Translations under genes and position numbers: made by a program
Notes under the pieces: generated by a model
Database searches by the model: none
What the model saw: only the letters and a program-made list of their open reading frames with translations
What the model was told of the DNA's origin: nothing
NCBI RefSeq assembly: GCF_001748245.1
Contig: NZ_BDFO01000001.1
Coordinates: 5,373,778 to 5,437,777 of the forward strand
Reading direction: 5' to 3'
Source: Oligoflexus tunisiensis
Lineage (GTDB): Bacteria; Bdellovibrionota_B; Oligoflexia; Oligoflexales; Oligoflexaceae
DNA: 64,000 nt
Shown here: positions 18,125-26,049 of the stretch, piece after piece
How the letters are laid out: each line of letters starts with the position of its first letter
Numbering within the stretch: the first letter of the stretch is position 1

Positions 18125-18487
18125 TCAAGGGATTGATTTCAAGGCGTTACACGTATCGGCGAACACATCCGGCAGCTCAGCGATGAGGACATGGGTGTCA
18201 TCACGAGTGGCATTCGCGGCGCATAACTGCTCCAGGTGTCTCAGCTTTTGCGCCATCTGCGTCGCGCCCACGTTGAGGCAGCTGCCTTTCAGCCGATGCG
18301 CGACGCGCCGGACGCTTTCATTATCGTCGCTCTCCGAAGCTGCATACAGCTCTTCCAACGAAGCTTTTCCATGTTGCTCAAAAATCTCAATAACTTGCTG
18401 AAGAAATGCACCTGACTTGGCATAAACGCGCAAGCCTTCCAAAACGGAAGAATCGAGAACTTTCGGTTGAGTTGGTTCCTGCATCAT
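18125..18487 (-). CDS. Stand-alone histidine phosphotransfer (HPt) protein
   Basis: 120 aa, one HPt domain. RVAHRLKGSCLNVGA holds the phospho-accepting His with the classic HxLKGS pattern near residue 64, in a helical bundle. GGAGAAGG precedes the ATG. A soluble HPt normally relays phosphate between receiver domains; no full receiver/output protein is adjacent. The nearest partners are the receiver-like/ATPase protein and the large kinase that follow. Confidence 0.82.
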   Translation of the reverse strand: MMQEPTQPKVLDSSVLEGLRVYAKSGAFLQQVIEIFEQHGKASLEELYAASESDDNESVRRVAHRLKGSCLNVGATQMAQKLRHLEQLCAANATRDDTHVLIAELPDVFADTCNALKSIP

Positions 18488-18679
18488 GAGTGCCTTCTCC
18501 GCAGCGAAATTGCGTTCTTCTGGGTATAAAATTTTGGTCTAAATTTCAAGCTCTTATCGTGGCCCTGGCGCGATTGATCTCAGGTTCCCGCTGCTTCCTG
18601 CCGAGCTTACAGAGGCCATTTCTTTGTCGGCAAGGCTCGTGGAATATCCACGGCCCTATGGATCGAAGGATTGCTATCC

Positions 18680-19690
18680 ATGCAGAACAACAAGATTCTT
18701 TTCTTTGACCCTCAGCGCAAGAATCGCCGTGATGCTCTGCGCATCCTGACGGCAACCGGTTGCGACGTCATTGCTCCGGAATCGTTTAAAAAGCTTGAAG
18801 AAGCGGTACTGGAGCATCAGGTCAACACCTACGCGCTCGATATGGAAGGTCATCAGCATCTCATCAATCGCGGCATCGAGCTGGCGACCATCCCGACCAT
18901 TGTCATGTCGCAGTCGCCGCTGACGGAAATTTATCCTTATTTAGCCGATCTTCGCCATTTCACCAATTTCATCGCCAAAGGTCCGAAAAACGCTCTGAAT
19001 AATAGCGACCTGCTGGGTACCATCGCAAAGATCATGCAAAACGATATATTTGGTCTGAAAAAATACCTCGCGTGGGGTGCGCATACCTGGACCTTTCACA
19101 TCCGTGATGCGTCCACCCGTCGCGAATATGTGGAATTCCTGAAGGAGTATGGCCGCAGCATGGGCCTGCGCAGCGCCATTATCAAGCATATGGAAGTCGT
19201 GGCGGAAGAGCTGCTGATGAACGCAATCTTTGATGCCCCAGTCGACCGGCGCGGCAACCGTTTGCATAATCACAAGAACCGCACCGAGTCGGTGGTGTTG
19301 CCCGTGACCGAGGCCGCCCGCCTGGAATTCGGCAGTGATGGCCGGCGCATAGCCATTTCCGTCACGGATCAGTTTGGTTCCATCACGCGCGATCTCGTGC
19401 TGAAGTGCCTGATCCGCTGTTTCTCCATCAAGGACACACCCGAGTTCGATGAGGACAGTGGTGGGGCCGGTTTGGGTTTATTCTTCTGCTATAAACATGT
19501 CGATAGTCTGATCATCAATGTCGATCCCTTGAAGCGCACGGAGTTCATCGGCCTTATCGACATTGAACAGAGCGTCAAGGAAAGCAAGCTCGACTCGGCG
19601 CATACCGCTTTACATTTCTTCAATACCGATAACTATTCCCCGCTGTTCCTGCAAACCGGTCCGCGCAATCACCGCAAGAAGACCGCCTGA
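18680..19690 (+). CDS. Receiver-like domain fused to an RsbW-type HATPase domain
   Basis: 336 aa from ATG 18680 (GAAGGA upstream). Residues 1-105 look like a receiver: acid at D10, candidate phospho-Asp D54 in ALDMEG, IVMSQS and Lys in FIAKGPK. After a linker, residues about 165-300 form an HATPase: N-box EELLMNAIFDAP, VTDQFGSI and G-box DSGGAGLGLFFCY. No dimerisation/His-phosphorylation domain is visible, so it resembles an RsbW-like serine kinase or phosphorelay sensor fused to a receiver rather than a classical sensor kinase. It converges on the large kinase with a 15-nt gap. Confidence 0.7.
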   Translation: MQNNKILFFDPQRKNRRDALRILTATGCDVIAPESFKKLEEAVLEHQVNTYALDMEGHQHLINRGIELATIPTIVMSQSPLTEIYPYLADLRHFTNFIAKGPKNALNNSDLLGTIAKIMQNDIFGLKKYLAWGAHTWTFHIRDASTRREYVEFLKEYGRSMGLRSAIIKHMEVVAEELLMNAIFDAPVDRRGNRLHNHKNRTESVVLPVTEAARLEFGSDGRRIAISVTDQFGSITRDLVLKCLIRCFSIKDTPEFDEDSGGAGLGLFFCYKHVDSLIINVDPLKRTEFIGLIDIEQSVKESKLDSAHTALHFFNTDNYSPLFLQTGPRNHRKKTA

Positions 19691-19705
19691 GACTCCGTCA
19701 GGGCT

Positions 19706-22486
19706 TCAGGAGGCCACCAGATGCACGTTGCGCTGGACGATCTTCTTCTGCACTGGCAATCGAATTCTCAGATGGAACTTCCGGTAACCCTCCTGCCGGC
19801 CAGGACCATCCAGGACCACTTCCACGTTTCCGCCCAGGAGCTTCACGAAGGCCCGGACGGCCTCCATGCCCACGCCGCGTCCGGAAATTTCCGTCACAAC
19901 CTGCGCGCTTGAAATGCCCGGTACAAAGATAGTATGAGCGATCTCATCCTCGCTGGCTTCCAGGGTGATGAGGTTTCTGTCGAGAGCCTTGCGTTGCAGC
20001 ACAGGCAGGTTCAAGCCCCGCCCGTTGTCGGCATAGATGATCTCTGTATAGGACTCCTCGTGCTGGATGCTCAGCGTGATCTCACCCTGATCCTCCGGGG
20101 CAAAACCGTGATCCAGACTATTGCGGAAGGCATGGACAAAGATATCCTCCAGCATTTCCGTTTGATCGGGCTCCACATAAAAGTCGATGCCATGGATCAG
20201 GACCGTTGGGGTCTGCTTGCCCAGCTGCTGAGCCAGCGGCTTCAGCGAGCTGATGATCGGCTGCAGCGCCTTATGAAAGCTGTTCACGTTCAGCTGATCG
20301 AGGCGCCCCAGGATATCCGTGAATTCGCGCTGCAGGTAGGCGCTCATCTGGTCCTTGTGGGCCACGACCAGAGTCGAGAGACGAACCAGCGCCGCTTCGA
20401 AATCTGCAAAGGCCGCCCGCTTGAGCTTCTCATCATGGATCATCACATAGAAATTCAGCAGCTCTTCGATATCCTTCAACCCTTTGATCGAGAACTCGCG
20501 TTCCACCGGGCCCAGCTTCTGGCGATCAAAACTGAAGAGTCCATTTTCCACCTCATGCACCATCTTCGACATTTCATCGAGTCCATAGGTTCGGGCATTG
20601 CCCTTGATGGTGTGGGCGTTGCGCAGGATCATATACCAGTGGTCCTTCAGATCCGTCCGCGCGAGGATCTTGTAGCAATCCTGCAAAAGATGCCGGGTGG
20701 ACTGAACAAAGCGTTTGAACTTGGAGGCCGGCAGATCCAGGATGCGGCCCATGACTTCCAACTCGCGCTGCCGGGCTGCGGCCATGGCCTCGGCTTTTTT
20801 GATCTCCGTCACATCCCGGATGGCGGTCAGCACCTTCTGCACCCGGTTCTCGGCATCCTCAATCGGTGCCCACTCCATTTCCAGGTCACGCCGGCTGTTG
20901 CCTTGAACCAGCTGAATGTGTCGGGGCAGGAGATGCGAATTGATATCAAAATTAACAGTGTCCTCGGCCATGCACGATTGCAGCACCGAATGGAGCATCT
21001 GAACTTTTTCCGCGGGCTGATCGGACTTCGCAAAGATCAGTTCGAAGAGCGAACGACCTTCCAGTCCTTTCTGCTCCAGAATCTGTTCCATATAGCTCGA
21101 GTATTCCTTGTGAATGATGCCGTCGCCATCCACGGTACAGATCCCCTGCTGGATATTGTGAAGCATGACGCTCATATCCTTGGTCTGCTGCCAGAGTTCC
21201 TCGGTGCGTTCCTTCACCAGACCTTCGAGCTGGGAATTCATCAGCTCGGTCACACGACGGGCTTCCACCTGAGCCTGCAGCGCGACTTTCTGCGCCTTGC
21301 GAATCTTTTTGTTGATCTCGTTGATCTTGTCGGCCGCACCCACCGAAAGGAGCACGACCAGACAGGAGGCGGAGATTTCCACACAGTGAGTTGTCCAGAA
21401 GGTCACAGGAACCACCCCGAGCTTCTGAAAGCCATAGATCATCGCTCCCATCATGAGCGACACCCAGGCCAGCAGATAAAAGCGGGCAGGCTTGTAACCT
21501 TTGATCAGCATGAATAAACTGGTCCCGAAGATCAGCAGGATGGTCAGCATCCCCGAAACCACATAGCCCTTGATCGCAATGTAGGGCAGGATAAAACTTC
21601 CGAGACACTCAGACCCCAGGATCAAGATAAAGACATAAAAGGTCAGCTGCAGACGCTTATAATTGCGCACAGGCAGAAAGCTATAGGCATTCAGGAGCGC
21701 CGTGAAGAAAACAAAGGGCACGGCAAACGCCACCGATGCGTTCGACCACCAGATGAAGTCGGTCCACAGATATTCGATGGCCAATCCGTTCATGGCCATA
21801 TGAAAAAGGAGGAGCGAAAACAGAAAGGCGCTCAGGTAGAAGTTTTCCATGCTGCGGGCGCCGATCGTCATCAGCAGATAGTAGGCGATCATCACGGCCA
21901 GCAGCCCCACGAACATGCCCTGAAAATACTGGCTTTCGTGGTCCGCTTTCAGGATCTCCCGGAGTGTTTTGAAATAGAGGACGAACTGGGAGGCTCCATC
22001 GGTTTGCGCACGCACGTAGATTTCCATGGGCTGATCCGCCCGGACGGGCATATCAAAATAAAAGAAGCGATTCTTCAGATCACGCGTGGCAAACTCGCGG
22101 CGGTCTCCTGATTGCTTATGCTGCCAGTTTCCATCCGCATCCTGATAATAAATATCGATCTGATCCACCAGGGCATATTCGAGCGCCAGAAACCAGGGTT
22201 CCTGCTGATTCTCCGTGCCGATGACCTTCAGATGAAACCAGTAGGCGCGACCCGTGAAGCCGTAGTTGGGAACCTCCTGGACCTCCGCTTTGAAACGGCC
22301 CCTTTTAAAATACCGCTGGGCCTTTTCAAAAGACATCCGTCGGCTCTTGTCCTCATAAACGTCGGCATAGGGGCCGACCGTATAACGGCCCTCGACGGCG
22401 TCCAGAATCAGCAGACGCTCCTCCGCATTGCCCAGGCCCGACAGGACCAAAGCAACCAGACAGAGCAGCCTCAAGACTCTATGCAT
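19706..22486 (-). CDS. 7TMR-DISM sensor with PAS, HPt and CheA-like kinase domains
   Basis: 926 aa. A signal peptide is followed by a periplasmic DISMED2-like domain (about 30-180: GFTGRAYWFHLKV, PWFLALEYALVDQIDIYY), seven membrane helices (about 190-395), a coiled coil, a PAS-like domain (about 445-570), an HPt domain with NAHTIKGNARTYGL near 632, and a CheA-type ATPase (HAFRNSLDHGFAPED, YADNGRGLNL, GRGVGMEAV). The P1-like HPt plus P4 ATPase arrangement is that of CheA, but no CheW-like P5 domain is evident. It likely senses an envelope signal and phosphorylates a receiver elsewhere. Confidence 0.85.
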   Translation of the reverse strand: MHRVLRLLCLVALVLSGLGNAEERLLILDAVEGRYTVGPYADVYEDKSRRMSFEKAQRYFKRGRFKAEVQEVPNYGFTGRAYWFHLKVIGTENQQEPWFLALEYALVDQIDIYYQDADGNWQHKQSGDRREFATRDLKNRFFYFDMPVRADQPMEIYVRAQTDGASQFVLYFKTLREILKADHESQYFQGMFVGLLAVMIAYYLLMTIGARSMENFYLSAFLFSLLLFHMAMNGLAIEYLWTDFIWWSNASVAFAVPFVFFTALLNAYSFLPVRNYKRLQLTFYVFILILGSECLGSFILPYIAIKGYVVSGMLTILLIFGTSLFMLIKGYKPARFYLLAWVSLMMGAMIYGFQKLGVVPVTFWTTHCVEISASCLVVLLSVGAADKINEINKKIRKAQKVALQAQVEARRVTELMNSQLEGLVKERTEELWQQTKDMSVMLHNIQQGICTVDGDGIIHKEYSSYMEQILEQKGLEGRSLFELIFAKSDQPAEKVQMLHSVLQSCMAEDTVNFDINSHLLPRHIQLVQGNSRRDLEMEWAPIEDAENRVQKVLTAIRDVTEIKKAEAMAAARQRELEVMGRILDLPASKFKRFVQSTRHLLQDCYKILARTDLKDHWYMILRNAHTIKGNARTYGLDEMSKMVHEVENGLFSFDRQKLGPVEREFSIKGLKDIEELLNFYVMIHDEKLKRAAFADFEAALVRLSTLVVAHKDQMSAYLQREFTDILGRLDQLNVNSFHKALQPIISSLKPLAQQLGKQTPTVLIHGIDFYVEPDQTEMLEDIFVHAFRNSLDHGFAPEDQGEITLSIQHEESYTEIIYADNGRGLNLPVLQRKALDRNLITLEASEDEIAHTIFVPGISSAQVVTEISGRGVGMEAVRAFVKLLGGNVEVVLDGPGRQEGYRKFHLRIRLPVQKKIVQRNVHLVAS

Positions 22487-22727
22487 CCGACTCCCCTTGA
22501 AAATCCTCAGGCTTCTGGTCGGAATTCCAAAAGGAAAACTTTATCTCAAGCATTCTCAAGACTTGAATTATTCGGTAAAGAATAGGACGTAAAGGAATTC
22601 AAGGACTTGGCCCCCAGATTTTGACGTCATTTTGGGGGCATCGGCCGGAACCCTGCCTGCAATAAGGCGGCGCACTGGACAAGGGCCCCTGGCTTTTGAT
22701 CTAATGCCTGGATCGCGGAGGTTGGTT

Positions 22728-23603
22728 ATGGTGAGTTTCATCGAGTTGTCCCCTTGGCTGCAGCGCTTCGAAGCCGCGTGGCGCGACGTGCAGGATCGGC
22801 TTTACAACGAACCCACAAGGCTGCATGCGGCCTGTCGTTACGCTTTGGCCGGTCAGGGCAAACGCATTCGTCCACTCCTGGCCATGGCCGCTGCGGAAGC
22901 TGTGGGTTCAGCCTGGGACAAGGCTCTGCCGGCTGCGATGGCTTTGGAATTTGTGCACACCTATAGCCTCGTGCATGATGATTTGCCCTGCATGGATGAT
23001 GATGATATGCGCCGCGGACGTGCGACCACGCACAAGGTTTTTGATGAGGCCACGGCGCTGCTGGTGGGCGATGCGCTGCTGACCGATTCCTTTCAAATCC
23101 TCCTGCAATCCACGCATCTGACAGCAGCCGCCCAGGTGGAGCTTGTCCGGGCTTTGAGTGAAGCGGCGGGAGGCCGCGGCATGGTTTACGGCCAGGATCT
23201 GGATATGCACTGGACGGGACGCTCCGGCTTTACCGCCCAGGATCTCGACGCCATTCATTCGAATAAGACGGGCGCCTTGATAGCTGCGGCCTGTGCCATG
23301 GGAGCCATAGCCGGTGAAGCCTCCGCTGACGGAGTGGAGCGCCTCAGGATCTTCGGCTCACGCCTGGGCCTCGCCTTTCAAATTATCGATGATCTTTTGG
23401 ATAACAGTGCGGCCACTGGGAAATCACAGGGCAAGGATGCGCATTCGGGAAAGCTGACCTATCTGACGATTATGTCACACGCAGAGGCGAGCGCCCGCGC
23501 GGAGCGTTTGACAACCGAAGCCCTTCAGGACCTCCTGCCCTTTGGCGAAAAGGGCAAGGCCCTGCATGGTCTGGCGGTTCAGTTGCTGCAGAGGACCCGC
23601 TGA
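22728..23603 (+). CDS. Polyprenyl (farnesyl/geranylgeranyl-type) diphosphate synthase
   Basis: 291 aa from ATG 22728 with GGAGG upstream; upstream in-frame codons lack a site. First Asp-rich motif DDLPCMDDDDMRRG near residue 85, GKRIRP near the N-terminus and second motif IIDDLLD near residue 220. Chain elongation of isoprenoids for quinones and undecaprenol. The short, IspA-like length and the CMDDD loop suggest a C15 product, but the length is not certain, so no symbol is given. Confidence 0.88.
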   Translation: MVSFIELSPWLQRFEAAWRDVQDRLYNEPTRLHAACRYALAGQGKRIRPLLAMAAAEAVGSAWDKALPAAMALEFVHTYSLVHDDLPCMDDDDMRRGRATTHKVFDEATALLVGDALLTDSFQILLQSTHLTAAAQVELVRALSEAAGGRGMVYGQDLDMHWTGRSGFTAQDLDAIHSNKTGALIAAACAMGAIAGEASADGVERLRIFGSRLGLAFQIIDDLLDNSAATGKSQGKDAHSGKLTYLTIMSHAEASARAERLTTEALQDLLPFGEKGKALHGLAVQLLQRTR

Positions 23604-23639
23604 CGGGCCTGGGTTACAGTCAGCGTCCCCCACACGATC

Positions 23640-24896
23640 TCATTGAAACGCCAGAGACGACGCGATCTCACCGAACCAGCTGACCGGCGCAAAATACAAA
23701 GGACATGTGCTGTGTCGGAAAGGTTTCGTAGCATCGGGGCTATCCATAATCACTTTGGTCACGGGAGCATTGGGAGCCAGGGCCGTGATCGCGCCATATG
23801 CATAATCCGTGGCCTGGACCGGCACCGCTTCATCATCGCGACAGTGATAAAAACGCGTCTGCGTTTTCGGAACCCAGCCATCCTTGAAAAGCCCATTTTC
23901 CGCGAGCAATCGCCGCAGCGTCTGAGCCTCCGGAGTGGTGGGCTGCTCCAGAATGAAATCGGCGATGAATTCCGGTTTCAGAAGAGTCGAAGGCGCCGAC
24001 GGCAAACTCTGCAGGGCCTCAGTATAGATCTTGCTGCCGTTCAAGGTCTGCTTCACGTCATCCGGATTGATCGCAAAGATCTTGCTTAAATCAAGCTCCG
24101 GCGCCAGATACTGCGCATAGGATAGCGTCAGGAGCGAGAAACTCACGGGATTCATCTGCGGCAAAGCCAGGCTCTGCATCATACCCTGTTCCAGTTCATA
24201 AGGACCCGCGCCCCCGGCGGAGGCCGCCAGTTGGAATTCATCCTCATGCTGGGTTTCAATGGCCTTTTGCAAAGCCATGGTCGCATAAGCGCCCTCGGAA
24301 TAGCCACGCAGGAAGAGAGGACCCACCTTGAGGCCATTCGCTTCCACAAAAGTCTTCGATGCACGCAGCATCTCGATCAGAGCTTTCGGATAAGCATTCT
24401 TGAAGAGAAAAGGATGCAGGATTCCGGTTGTGCCACCAAAACCCACCTGATCGGCGACCACGGTGATAAAACCCTGGGAAGCCTCGAAGATCCCTTCCTC
24501 CGGTTTGTTGCTGGGAGCCTGCGCCTCACCTGTGATGGTCATGCGCTGCAAACTGATCCAGGGAAAGACCGGCAAACGAATGGTCGGTACAACCACGATG
24601 CCGGTGGCTTTCACCACATTGTTCTTCATATCCGTGGTTCGATAGTAAAGACGATAAATGTCCACGCCCGTACGAGCCTTCGCACCGGTGGCAGCAAACT
24701 TTTGATCCAGCTGCTCCTTCGGAACGGTGGCCAGCTTCACCGCCATGATAAACGGCGACGGCACACTCCCTTCCTGTTGGACGTCAGCATTGGGACCTTT
24801 CTCCTCCACGGTTTGATCAGCCACGGGCTGCTGGCAGGCGCAAAGCCCACTGAGCATGGCAAAGCTCATCAAAAACCTTTTGGGCCAGGTTTTCAT
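23640..24896 (-). CDS. Lipoprotein alpha/beta hydrolase, secretory lipase (LIP)-like
   Basis: 418 aa from ATG 24896, which has AAGGAG; the frame opens 11 codons earlier without one. Signal with lipobox LSGLCAC gives a lipid-anchored protein. Hydrolase features are the strand-rich TGIVVVP, ADQVGFGG, nucleophile elbow RGYSEGAYA and C-terminal YHCRDDEAVP/RHSTCP supplying acid and His. The layout fits the fungal/bacterial LIP family that cleaves lipids or other acyl esters outside the cytoplasm. Convergent with the prenyl synthase gene. Confidence 0.72.
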   Translation of the reverse strand: MKTWPKRFLMSFAMLSGLCACQQPVADQTVEEKGPNADVQQEGSVPSPFIMAVKLATVPKEQLDQKFAATGAKARTGVDIYRLYYRTTDMKNNVVKATGIVVVPTIRLPVFPWISLQRMTITGEAQAPSNKPEEGIFEASQGFITVVADQVGFGGTTGILHPFLFKNAYPKALIEMLRASKTFVEANGLKVGPLFLRGYSEGAYATMALQKAIETQHEDEFQLAASAGGAGPYELEQGMMQSLALPQMNPVSFSLLTLSYAQYLAPELDLSKIFAINPDDVKQTLNGSKIYTEALQSLPSAPSTLLKPEFIADFILEQPTTPEAQTLRRLLAENGLFKDGWVPKTQTRFYHCRDDEAVPVQATDYAYGAITALAPNAPVTKVIMDSPDATKPFRHSTCPLYFAPVSWFGEIASSLAFQ

Positions 24897-25045
24897 TTGC
24901 GACTCCTTCTTGGTGCATAGGAGACTCATCGGTTTTCCTGGCTCTCGCCTTAATAAATGGCCTTTCCTCCTGGAAACTCAATAACTTATATCCATCATTT
25001 GGGGTAATGTGATTTTGACATTTGCATTAGCCGTTCTTAACGATG

Positions 25046-25897
25046 TTATTTCCAGCGGTTGTGGAACCAAAAATAATGTTCGGGATATTGCCGCACTATA
25101 TTCTCCACCACTTCGCTGAACATCTGCGAATTCTGCAGAATGTCACCCGACACATTGCCCCTCTGGTGCACCATCGTCAGCTCCGGTTCGCAGGTCACCA
25201 CATGCCGCCCGAAACTTACGCGATGAATATGGACGGGAACGATGGGCGCAGGCATGCGGCGCCAGATGGCGGCAAAGCTGGTATTGGTTTTCGCGGGGTG
25301 ACCAAAGAAAGGAAGCCGCGGTTCTCCCGGGCGCGCCTGGTCGATGATGAAGCCCACGATGTCCTTGCGTTGCAGGACCTCGCGAATGCCACGGAAGCCG
25401 TCGCCTTTCTTATCCCGCTTGATCCAGTTCAATCCGTTGCGGGTTCGCAGCTCCTCGACGAAGCGATTCATGCCGGCGGAACCGATGGGCTTCATCACGG
25501 CATACACGGGCACGAATTCCTGCGAAACCTTGGCTGCCATGGCCTCCCAGTTGCCCATATGAAAGCAGAGGACATACACGCCCTGCCCTTTGGCGAGCGC
25601 GGCGTAAAGATGCTCGCTGCCGCGCAGTTCGATATTTTGCGCCAAAGGATAGGCAGGTGAACTGAGAGTTTCGAGCAGGGTTTGCACAAAGTTGAAGACC
25701 GCCGCACGGGCTATCGTCTCTTTTTCTGCGACGGTCCGGGTCGTGCCAAAGGCGCGCTCAAGATTCTGGAGCATCAGCTGACGCCTGAGGCGCAGGAGGT
25801 CAAAGACTATAAAAGTGAGCGTTGCGGCCAGTCGCTCCAGAGATTTTGGCGACAGAAGGCCGAGCGTTCGGGAAAGCAGTTGCATCAGATAATACAT
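25046..25897 (-). CDS. LpxL/HtrB-type lysophospholipid acyltransferase
   Basis: 283 aa from ATG 25897; the frame is open 64 codons further but that part has no family character and runs into the uvrA promoter. The acyltransferase motif is CFHMGNWEAM (HxxxxE), followed by FIIDQARPGEPRLPFFGHPAKT and the C-terminal PEHYFWFHNRWK, typical of Kdo2-lipid A lauroyl/myristoyl acyltransferases. A single N-terminal membrane helix is likely. Divergent from uvrA. Confidence 0.88.
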   Translation of the reverse strand: MYYLMQLLSRTLGLLSPKSLERLAATLTFIVFDLLRLRRQLMLQNLERAFGTTRTVAEKETIARAAVFNFVQTLLETLSSPAYPLAQNIELRGSEHLYAALAKGQGVYVLCFHMGNWEAMAAKVSQEFVPVYAVMKPIGSAGMNRFVEELRTRNGLNWIKRDKKGDGFRGIREVLQRKDIVGFIIDQARPGEPRLPFFGHPAKTNTSFAAIWRRMPAPIVPVHIHRVSFGRHVVTCEPELTMVHQRGNVSGDILQNSQMFSEVVENIVRQYPEHYFWFHNRWK

Positions 25898-26049
25898 GTC
25901 AAGGGGTCTCCCAAAGGCAGGCAGAACAAGTGGGCCATAGCTGCCATGAATTAGCGCCCCCGCCCCGGAAAGTCCAACGAAAACCTGCTGGATTTTTTGT
26001 TTGTACAAAAGTATGGTTAACCCCGTATTTCGCATAAAGGATGCTTCAC

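Noticed and set aside
19934..21517. 527-codon open frame on the plus strand
   Set aside because: Antisense to the large sensor kinase; composition reflects the opposite strand and no domain is seen.
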